From: Pseudanabaena sp. CAN_BIN31
GTDB taxonomy: Bacteria > Cyanobacteriota > Cyanobacteriia > Pseudanabaenales > Pseudanabaenaceae
Assembly (NCBI GenBank): GCA_026785865.1
Contig: JAJAZG010000363.1
Coordinates: 1-5,299, forward strand
Reading direction: 5' to 3'
Length of the DNA: 5,299 nt
Shown here: positions 1-3,935 of the stretch, piece by piece
How positions within the stretch are numbered: the first letter of the stretch is position 1
Layout: every line of letters begins with the position of its first letter
The notes under the pieces: generated by a model
What the model saw: the letters and a program-made list of their open reading frames with translations, nothing else
Told to the model about the DNA's origin: nothing
The model's database searches: none
Made by a program: the position numbers and the translations under genes

Positions 1-698
1 CAAATTTGTTGAGCAGTATTGAGTTTAAGCAATTTACTGATTCCCAAACCTGCCGCCATAGATGATAAATTAAGCAAAACCACACCCAATCCAGCTAGCA
101 AGATAAATTCAGGCAATTTGTTCCATTCACGAATCACCAAAATTAAAATAATTAAAGCAAGAAAGGCGATCGCAAGACGAGTGGTAACTTTATCTAAACT
201 TTGCGCTAGTTTGGGAAATTGATAATTTACATACATACCAATCGCAATCGGGATAATCGTAATCAAGAAGATTTGTCCCATTGTTGTGCCAATCGGTAAA
301 GAGATATTAGAACTCTGACCAAGAAAGTGATTTAGAGCCAGATTTGCAAATAAGGGAATCGTAAATATGGTGATCAGGCTGCTAAATACGGTTAGAGTTA
401 CAGACAAGGCAACATCTCCACCTGCAAGATAGGTGATCATATTCGATGATACGCCACCAGGCGCGATCGCGATCATCATCAGTCCCACAGCAATTGTTGG
501 TGGCATTGAGACAATTTTTGTGATCGTAAAACCAATGATTGGCAATAGAATAATTTGGCTAAATAAGCCCACCGAGGCAGCCTTAGGATATTTCGTGATT
601 CGTTGGAAATCTTCAAGTTTGAGAGAGAGTCCCATGCCAAGCATAATCATCGCTAAAGCTACGGGTAAGATTACAGTCGTGAAAATACTTTCTTGCAT
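1..698 (-). CDS. BASS/SBF-family Na+-dependent transporter, C-terminus cut by window edge
   Basis: Inner-membrane carrier of the bile acid:sodium symporter (SBF) superfamily, which usually couples uptake of an organic anion to Na+; the substrate cannot be read from sequence. The visible part is 232 codons plus two bases with no stop, so it continues past base 1. The family is usually about 290-330 residues, so roughly a quarter is missing. Hydrophobic segments lie near residues 5-24, 43-62, 66-80, 96-118, 138-156, 172-188 and 197-217. The diagnostic motif is APGGVSSNMITYLAGGD at 79-95, matching the family's conserved PGG..SN..TYLA.GD signature that lines the Na+/substrate site. The start at 698 is the only possible one: an in-frame TAA lies five codons upstream with no other start codon between. 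There is no clear Shine-Dalgarno. It lies 148 bp downstream of nadC in the same direction, with a strong hairpin between, so separate transcription is likely. Assignment to the superfamily is firm; the subfamily is open. Confidence 0.88.
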   Translation of the reverse strand, partial: MQESIFTTVILPVALAMIMLGMGLSLKLEDFQRITKYPKAASVGLFSQIILLPIIGFTITKIVSMPPTIAVGLMMIAIAPGGVSSNMITYLAGGDVALSVTLTVFSSLITIFTIPLFANLALNHFLGQSSNISLPIGTTMGQIFLITIIPIAIGMYVNYQFPKLAQSLDKVTTRLAIAFLALIILILVIREWNKLPEFILLAGLGVVLLNLSSMAAGLGISKLLKLNTAQQI

Positions 699-724
699 AT
701 TGGTTTTCTGAAATTAGTGGTGGT

Positions 725-751
725 CTACAGAGAATGATATGCACCATTCAT
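725..751 (-). other. possible short upstream ORF ahead of the transporter gene
   Basis: On the minus strand an AGAGG motif at 757-761 sits 5 nt before an ATG at 751 (a second ATG directly precedes it at 754). The reading frame is MNGAYHSL followed by TAG, ending 26 nt before the transporter start. The Shine-Dalgarno here is better than the one at the transporter itself. It may be a leader peptide or chance; nine-codon frames are common in random sequence. Confidence 0.15.
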
Positions 752-786
752 CATTTCCTCTAAAATTACAGCAAATTGTGATCAAA

Positions 787-839
787 CCCAGATTTTTTGT
801 AAAAGCCCCGCTTCGCGGGGCTTCTACAAAAAATCTGGG
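787..839. repeat. 53-nt near-perfect hairpin with TTC/GAA triloop, 3' of nadC
   Basis: The arms 787-811 and 815-839 pair over 25 positions with one mismatch (A802 against C824); the loop is 812-814. The tip is GC-rich (AAGCCCCGC / GCGGGGCTT) and the base is AT-rich (CCCAGATTTTTTGTA / its complement). It begins 7 nt after the nadC stop codon, so it could end nadC transcription, but the minus strand has only TTT after the stem rather than a long T-run. Its near-perfect symmetry and length suggest a dispersed palindromic repeat of the kind common in cyanobacterial genomes. That it recurs elsewhere in the genome is inference. Confidence 0.8.
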
Positions 840-846
840 CTTGGCT

Positions 847-1716
847 TCATCGCAAAGCGCTATAAGAGCTAATTCGCATACTGATATCAAGCCAATGCGA
901 TCGCGTCACCATTGCCGAAGTAGAAATATAATCAACACCTAATTCAGCGATCTGAGCAATAGTGTTAATTGTAATATTTCCTGAAGCTTCAATTTTAGTA
1001 TGGGGACTATGTGTACGAATTAGCGCGATCGCCTCGCGCATAACTTCTACTGGCATATTATCCAGCATAATTATATCCAGATTTAACTGAATTGCTTCCT
1101 TTACTTGCGAGATTGATTCTGTCTCTACTTCAATGGATGTTGTAAATGGAATATTTCCTCGTACTCGCTGCACCGCCTCAGTAATCCCACCCGCCGCCGC
1201 GATATGATTATCCTTCAGCATCACCGCATCATCTAACCCATAGCGATGATTGATCGCGCCACCGATAAATGTGGCGTATTTTTCTAGCAGTCGCATCCCA
1301 GGAATAGTTTTGCGAGTATCGACTAGATATGTTTTTGTATCTGCGATCGCCTTGACATATTCTGCGGTTAAACTCGCAATTCCTGATAGACGCATCACGA
1401 TATTTAGTGCTACTCGCTCACCCATGAGCAATGTGGCAAGACTACCCGTAATTTCCGCAATCAAATCGCCCGATTTAACAGGCTTGCCATCCTGCGCGAT
1501 CGCCACAAAATTTACCGAGCTATCTAGCAATTGAAATACTCTGGCGGCGATCGCTAATCCTGCAATCACACCATCAGCCTTAGCAATCCATACCGCCTTG
1601 CCGATGGGGGCGTTACCATCTGGGAATAAACCACTCGTCGAGCGATCGCCTCGTCCGATATCTTCGCGTAACCAATTTTCAAGGATCGGGTCTAAAACAA
1701 TAAAAGGAGGAAGCAT
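847..1716 (-). CDS. nadC: nicotinate-nucleotide diphosphorylase (carboxylating), NadC
   Basis: Quinolinate phosphoribosyltransferase: joins quinolinate with PRPP and decarboxylates it to nicotinate mononucleotide, the step where the de novo pathway enters NAD synthesis; cytosolic. The 289 residues match the usual family length of about 280-300. The N-terminal open-faced sandwich domain (about 8-112) ends with the ERVALN motif at 100-105. The barrel domain then carries DTRKTIPGMR (133-142), NHRYGLDD (156-163), MLKDNH (166-171), EVETE (196-200), IMLDNM (216-221), EASGNI (243-248) and GVDYISTSA (260-268). By family comparison, R101, R135, K136, R158, K168 and D219 would contact substrate or phosphate, and all are present. 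No Shine-Dalgarno precedes the ATG, which is common in cyanobacteria. The start fits the family N-terminus, where a hydrophobic stretch leads into the WLREDIGRGD motif (15-24). The gene begins 45 nt after the small upstream ORF ends, so cotranscription is possible. The last seven residues, after SMRI, look like an unusual extension. Confidence 0.97.
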   Translation of the reverse strand: MLPPFIVLDPILENWLREDIGRGDRSTSGLFPDGNAPIGKAVWIAKADGVIAGLAIAARVFQLLDSSVNFVAIAQDGKPVKSGDLIAEITGSLATLLMGERVALNIVMRLSGIASLTAEYVKAIADTKTYLVDTRKTIPGMRLLEKYATFIGGAINHRYGLDDAVMLKDNHIAAAGGITEAVQRVRGNIPFTTSIEVETESISQVKEAIQLNLDIIMLDNMPVEVMREAIALIRTHSPHTKIEASGNITINTIAQIAELGVDYISTSAMVTRSHWLDISMRISSYSALR

Positions 1717-1761
1717 TATCGGATTATTTTTAGTTGTTTTGAAATGATTGGAGAGACGTTT

Positions 1762-2025
1762 TTAAGATTTCAGAAAATTAAAATGTAAGCGATCGCCTAC
1801 TTTTGCTGGACGATTATCATAGTTATATAAATTACGATACCTGACATTTCCTGTCACTTCTTCAACTTTTTGCCATTGTTCAGTACGAATCTGAATATTT
1901 GTTTGAGCTTCAACTCTTTGCTGAGATTGAGTTAAGAAAATAATCCCAGAGATATCAATGCACAGCCATATAAAAATAGTAAAAATTATATTGAGATTTA
2001 TGTGATTTTGGCATTTTTTAAACAT
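1762..2025 (-). CDS. small exported or anchored protein with partial FecR-like segment, possible remnant
   Basis: An 87-residue protein not firmly recognised. Residues 1-10 are polar and basic, 11-32 form a hydrophobic segment (signal peptide or membrane anchor), and the rest would lie in the periplasm. Residues about 48-80 read W..VEEVTGNVRYRN....RPAKVGDRL, which resembles the first strands of the FecR-type domain in cyanobacterial proteins, where a V.G.V.Y.. strand is followed by (R)PA.VGD.L. A full FecR domain runs on for about 60 more residues (V.GD.I.TG... and beyond), but here the frame ends seven residues later. Only 45 nt separate its stop from nadC, too little to hold the rest, so a deletion that removed the C-terminal part is possible; a naturally short protein is equally allowed. 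The ATG at 2025 is the first start after an in-frame TGA. A weak AAGA lies just upstream. The family hint is inference from motif pattern only. Confidence 0.6.
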   Translation of the reverse strand: MFKKCQNHINLNIIFTIFIWLCIDISGIIFLTQSQQRVEAQTNIQIRTEQWQKVEEVTGNVRYRNLYNYDNRPAKVGDRLHFNFLKS

Positions 2026-2274
2026 ATTCTTTTTAAATACCAGATTCCTCTCCAGATTTCACACCTTGCACATCTTACCTGACAATCTCAATGAGTCGCT
2101 GTTTATTTGCAACAGAAAATAGGGGTAGAGCTTTGCTCTACCCCTATTTTCTGTTATTTATGTTTTAAAATTCAAGTAAGTAGCAAAGCATAATTAAACC
2201 CAAAGCCGAAAAAGCTTTAGCGCACGCGCAGCGTGCGCTAAAGCTTTTTCGGCTTTAAGGTTTCTTTTGCCTAC
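2026..2274. other. 249-bp intergenic region with two long hairpins
   Basis: This space lies between two minus-strand genes. It contains the perfect hairpin at 2111-2155 and the longer palindrome at 2176-2278. The remaining 85 bp before the 87-residue gene (2026-2110) would hold its promoter, but I see no convincing -35/-10 pair. A 7-bp direct repeat AATCTGG on the minus strand flanks AGAGG about 25 nt before the start codon. I find no tRNA or other small RNA gene. Confidence 0.6.
2111..2155. repeat. 45-nt perfect hairpin with TTT triloop
   Basis: The arms 2111-2131 and 2135-2155 are perfect 21-bp complements around the loop TTT (2132-2134). The tip is AGGGGTAGAGC and its complement; the base is AACAGAAAAT. 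Neither side has a T-run suited to an intrinsic terminator. It is 85 bp upstream of one minus gene and 120 bp downstream of another, so it may end read-through, stabilise an RNA end, or be a dispersed palindromic repeat. Its sequence is unrelated to the other two hairpins, but it shares their triloop and GC-tipped design. Confidence 0.8.
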
Positions 2275-2278
2275 TTAC
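2176..2278. repeat. nested palindrome: perfect 26-bp hairpin within outer imperfect arms
   Basis: The core arms 2202-2227 and 2231-2256 are perfect 26-bp complements around loop GCA; the tip is AGCGCACGC and its complement. Outside a small internal loop, AAACC (2196-2200) pairs with GGTTT (2259-2263). Further out, GTAAGTAGCAAA (2176-2187) pairs with TTTGCCTACTTAC (2266-2278), leaving one bulged C. The right outer arm covers the stop codon (2275-2277) of the Pro/Thr-rich membrane protein, so the element sits exactly at that gene's 3' end and could act as its terminator or mRNA stabiliser. The minus strand lacks a good T-run after the core stem. The three-layer symmetry looks more like a repeat element than a plain terminator. 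Confidence 0.75.
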
Positions 2279-2763
2279 CTACCCGCACCTGCGGTTGGCG
2301 TTGGCGTTGCGGTTGGAGTTGCCGTCTGAGCAGGAGGAACTGGTGCAACTGTCGGCTGGGCTGTGACTGTCATCGTGGGAGCAGGCGCTACAGGCTGAGG
2401 AGCTACTGTTGCCGCAGGAACATTAATAATCTCAACCCTGGGAGTAGGTTGGGGCGTTGCTGGACTAGTTTCTCTTATAGTTGTGTTATTTCGTTCGATT
2501 ATTGTTGATTTGTTGTCTCGAACAGTGCCAACTGGAGTCGGCATTATGATCGGGGGCGGGGCTGGGCGACTACTCAGGTAGTATAAAACTGCCCCTGCAC
2601 CTATAGCCAAGAACATCAAAACACCGACGATCACCGCACTAGAACTACCATCATTAGTAACTCTAGTCCTTTGTTCTTCAGAAACTTTATATCCATTCAC
2701 AGGAGAGTTGAGATCAGAATTAACTCTTCTAGTTGTGATTTCTCTATCGATTTCGTCAGGCAT
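2275..2763 (-). CDS. single-pass membrane protein with Pro/Thr/Ala-rich tail, unknown function
   Basis: A 162-residue protein I do not recognise. Residues 1-41 are polar and charged (DEIDREITTRR near the start) and should face the cytoplasm. Residues 43-63 form one clean transmembrane helix (AVIVGVLMFLAIGAGAVLYYL). Beyond it lies a periplasmic low-complexity tail: PAPPP at 67-71, a short polar stretch with several charged residues (82-99) and then a Pro/Thr/Ala/Val-rich stalk to the end, finishing with TPTATPTPTAGAGR. The N-in orientation is predicted from R66 and the charge pattern and is not certain. No enzyme motif or folded domain is visible, so a tether, spacer or envelope scaffold role is conceivable but unproved. 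The ATG at 2763 has no obvious Shine-Dalgarno. The gene follows the exported CsbD gene in the same direction after 108 bp that include a terminator-like hairpin, so it is probably its own transcript. The tail is coded partly by tandem hexamers. Confidence 0.8.
   Translation of the reverse strand: MPDEIDREITTRRVNSDLNSPVNGYKVSEEQRTRVTNDGSSSAVIVGVLMFLAIGAGAVLYYLSSRPAPPPIIMPTPVGTVRDNKSTIIERNNTTIRETSPATPQPTPRVEIINVPAATVAPQPVAPAPTMTVTAQPTVAPVPPAQTATPTATPTPTAGAGR
2291..2326. repeat. imperfect hexanucleotide tandem repeat coding the Thr/Pro/Ala tail
   Basis: Six adjacent hexamers in phase: GCGGTT, GGCGTT, GGCGTT, GCGGTT, GGAGTT, GCCGTC on the plus strand. On the minus strand they code alternating Thr with Pro or Ala near the C-terminus of the membrane protein. 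Because the unit is two codons, gain or loss of units would keep the frame and only change tail length. Confidence 0.65.
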
Positions 2764-2831
2764 GACTTTTAATAAACCTATTTTGTATTGTAAATTTGCT
2801 TCAAAGATATCCGCATTAAAAGCTAAAGGTT

Positions 2832-2862
2832 CCTATGGATGACTCTTCACATCATCCATAGG
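2832..2862 (-). terminator. terminator-like hairpin after the exported CsbD gene
   Basis: Arms CCTATGGATGA (2832-2842) and TCATCCATAGG (2852-2862) are perfect 11-bp complements with a 9-nt loop, starting 9 nt beyond the TAA of the exported CsbD gene. The minus strand downstream is T-rich (AACCTTTAGCTTTT) but has no unbroken T-run. The position fits transcription termination of the two-gene CsbD unit; efficiency is uncertain. Confidence 0.6.
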
Positions 2863-2871
2863 GGCAGAAGC

Positions 2872-3339
2872 TTAGTCAAACATGCCTTTAACTTTGTCTG
2901 TCGCATTTTCTATCAAGTTACGAGTCTTTGACTCCGCTTGCTTTGCCTTACCAGCGACTTGATCTTCGCGATCACCTGTCACATTGCCGATCGCCTCTTG
3001 AGTTTTACCTTCAAGGTTTTTGGCACCTGTTTTCATTCTGTCTTTAGTGTCTTCAGCCGAATTGCGAGTTTTCGCTTCGACTTGTTTTGCCTTGCCAGCG
3101 ACTTGATTTTTTCGACTGCCAGTGACATTGCCGATCGCATCTTGAGCCTTACCTTCAAGATCCTTTGTAGCTGCATTCACCCTTTCCATTGAGGCGATCG
3201 GAGTGCGAGGGAAATTAATTAGCTGCGTAAACGAACCTGCTGCCCAACTGTTCTCAACGTTAAATCCAAAAACTAAAGCAAATGAGAAGAATACAGACAA
3301 TCCAATAGTGAGCAATGATCGGTAAATTTGTGAAATCAT
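2872..3339 (-). CDS. exported protein with two tandem CsbD-like domains
   Basis: A 155-residue stress-type protein. Residues 1-33 look like a signal peptide: IYR basic start, hydrophobic core about 9-27, and NSWAAGS where cleavage after Ala33 or Ala34 is plausible. The mature part holds two CsbD-like units at about 58-97 and 106-145, 28 of 40 positions identical, each with LEGK.Q.AIGNVTG......QVAGKAKQ.E.KTRN. CsbD is a small, hydrophilic, helical protein of the sigma-B general stress regulon in Bacillus; its biochemical role is unknown. CsbD proteins are usually cytosolic single units of about 60-70 residues, so export plus duplication is noteworthy. I chose the ATG at 3339 over the TTG at 3354 because GGAG (3349-3352) lies 9 nt before it and overlaps the codons of the longer version. 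The gene is 66 bp downstream of a second CsbD-like gene in the same direction, so they probably form one transcript. Family assignment is strong; the exact location after export is inferred. Confidence 0.88.
   Translation of the reverse strand: MISQIYRSLLTIGLSVFFSFALVFGFNVENSWAAGSFTQLINFPRTPIASMERVNAATKDLEGKAQDAIGNVTGSRKNQVAGKAKQVEAKTRNSAEDTKDRMKTGAKNLEGKTQEAIGNVTGDREDQVAGKAKQAESKTRNLIENATDKVKGMFD
2905..3168 (-). repeat. two direct CsbD-unit repeats, 144-bp period
   Basis: Units at 3049-3168 and 2905-3024 code for the two CsbD-like segments, set 48 codons apart. The protein copies are 70% identical by my count, and the DNA still shares blocks such as ACATTGCCGATCGC, so this is an internal gene duplication that has diverged moderately. 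Confidence 0.8.
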
Positions 3340-3348
3340 CTTTATAGT

Positions 3349-3352
3349 CTCC
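3349..3352 (-). promoter_or_regulatory. Shine-Dalgarno that fixes the start of the exported CsbD gene
   Basis: Minus-strand GGAG lies 9 nt before the ATG at 3339. The upstream TTG at 3354 would place this motif inside the coding region, so the shorter protein starting MISQIYRSLL is favoured. That start also gives a cleaner signal peptide. Confidence 0.75.
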
Positions 3353-3405
3353 AAGAAATTAGTAATCGAAAAGTCTTTGATAGTCAGCTATAGAAGCAAT
3401 GCCAT

Positions 3406-3663
3406 TTAGTCGATAGCGTTTTTGACATCTCTAGCCTTGTCTTTGACAACATCGGCTGCGTGTCTAGCCTTATCTTCTACAGCATCAGCTACATCTTTAG
3501 CCTTGTCGTTTACGTCTTCAGCCGCATTGCGAATATTGGCTTCAACTTGCTTTGCTTGACCTTCAGCTTGCTTGCTACTGTCGCCAGTGAGGTCACCTAC
3601 GGCTTCTTCAATCTTGCCTTCAATATTTTTAGCAGCCGCTTTAGCTCTTTCTTGTAAACTCAT
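3406..3663 (-). CDS. small cytosolic CsbD-like protein with LEA-type 11-residue repeats
   Basis: An 85-residue, highly charged protein without signal peptide or membrane segment, so cytosolic. Residues 11-50 form one CsbD-like unit (AKNIEGKIEEAVGDLTGD, then KQAEGQAKQVEANIRNAAED). It aligns with both units of the neighbouring exported protein. Residues 51-83 are three 11-residue repeats: VNDKAKDVADA, VEDKARHAADV, VKDKARDVKNA. This period matches group 3 LEA proteins, which are disordered when hydrated and fold into amphipathic helices on drying or at membranes; a protective role is an inference from that likeness. A good AGGAG (3671-3675) lies 7 nt before the ATG at 3663. It is the first gene of a likely two-gene unit with the exported CsbD gene and is divergent from the alpha-amylase. 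No convincing sigma-70 promoter is visible upstream, consistent with an alternative sigma factor but not proof of one. Confidence 0.88.
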   Translation of the reverse strand: MSLQERAKAAAKNIEGKIEEAVGDLTGDSSKQAEGQAKQVEANIRNAAEDVNDKAKDVADAVEDKARHAADVVKDKARDVKNAID

Positions 3664-3670
3664 GATTGCT

Positions 3671-3675
3671 CTCCT
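3671..3675 (-). promoter_or_regulatory. Shine-Dalgarno of the small CsbD-like gene
   Basis: Minus-strand AGGAG lies 7 nt before the ATG at 3663. Together with the site ahead of the exported CsbD gene, it makes these two the best-equipped minus-strand genes in the window for initiation, which suits highly expressed stress proteins. Confidence 0.75.
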
Positions 3676-3814
3676 AATTGATCGGTAAAAAATTATTCAC
3701 TCGTATGTATCAATTCTGGCGGTGGCATGATTAACTTCTTGAGTGAATTGTATGAATTGATGGATTACGACATAAAGTGTAATAAGTTATTGATGTTAAG
3801 TGGAACGAAGACTG

Positions 3815-3867
3815 CCTTCACCCCCCCCAGCCCCCTCTCCTTTGGGGAGAGGGGCTAGGGGTGAGGG
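3815..3867. repeat. C/G-rich palindromic dispersed-type repeat
   Basis: An imperfect palindrome: CCCCTCTCC (3832-3840) pairs with GGAGAGGGG (3846-3854). AG pairs with CT further out, then CCCC with GGGG and TCA with TGA, with small bulges. The pattern CACCCCC.AGCCCCTCTCC / GGAGAGGGGCT.GGGGTGAGGG is one I recognise as a very common intergenic repeat in cyanobacterial genomes. The left arm contains a run of eight C (3821-3828). It ends about 25 bp before the candidate amylase -10, so it could insulate or influence that promoter. A terminator role is not supported by a T-run on either strand. Confidence 0.75.
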
Positions 3868-3891
3868 TCTTAAAAATTGAAAACTTAAACT

Positions 3892-3900
3892 TGCTAAAAT
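3892..3900 (+). promoter_or_regulatory. candidate extended -10 promoter for alpha-amylase
   Basis: TGCTAAAAT matches the extended -10 form TGnTAnnnT. Transcription would begin near 3907, leaving an untranslated leader of about 29 nt that contains the Shine-Dalgarno. A TTGAAA at 3877-3882 is only 12 nt upstream, too close to be a standard -35, so the call rests on the extended -10 alone. Confidence 0.35.
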
Positions 3901-3920
3901 GATTTTCCTAGCTCTTTTAC

Positions 3921-3926
3921 AAAGGA
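3921..3926 (+). promoter_or_regulatory. Shine-Dalgarno of the alpha-amylase gene
   Basis: AAAGGA ends 9 nt before the ATG at 3936. It supports this start over the internal methionines at codons 8 and 9, and the resulting N-terminus (NGVMMQYFHWY) is the conserved beginning of the amylase family. Confidence 0.7.
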
Positions 3927-3935
3927 TATAAAACC

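Larger units (their letters stand above)
3664..3935. other. 272-bp divergent intergenic region between CsbD-like gene and alpha-amylase
   Basis: Both promoters must lie here. From left to right it holds the CsbD Shine-Dalgarno, an AT-rich stretch with an inverted repeat ATTCACTC (3695-3702) / GAGTGAAT (3741-3748), about 65 bp without visible signals, the C/G-rich palindromic repeat (3815-3867), a candidate extended -10 (3892-3900) and the amylase Shine-Dalgarno (3921-3926). I see no gene in it. Confidence 0.6.

Noticed and set aside
433..942. Two plus-strand frames (433-711 and 739-942)
   Set aside because: The first is antisense to the BASS transporter, whose frame carries the family motif. 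The second crosses the hairpin and the nadC 3' end and resembles nothing.
1250..1534. Plus-strand 94-codon frame
   Set aside because: It lies wholly antisense to conserved nadC catalytic motifs, so it is a shadow.
2119..2131. GGGGTAGAGC resembling a tRNA D-arm
   Set aside because: No acceptor, anticodon or T-arm can be built around it; it is the tip of a perfect hairpin.
2111..2278. Adjacent hairpins as a CRISPR array or attachment sites
   Set aside because: The two hairpins differ in sequence, there is no repeat-spacer spacing, and there is no cas or integrase gene.
2938..3657. Plus-strand frames antisense to both CsbD genes (2938-3192, 3460-3657), each with repeated hydrophobic stretches
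   Set aside because: Their repetition mirrors the CsbD and LEA repeats on the other strand, and the minus-strand proteins have good ribosome sites.
3316..3689. The 11-mer TGATCGGTAAA at 3316-3326 and 3679-3689 as a shared regulatory site
   Set aside because: One copy lies within the signal-peptide coding region and the other before a ribosome site; two copies of an 11-mer without symmetry are too little.
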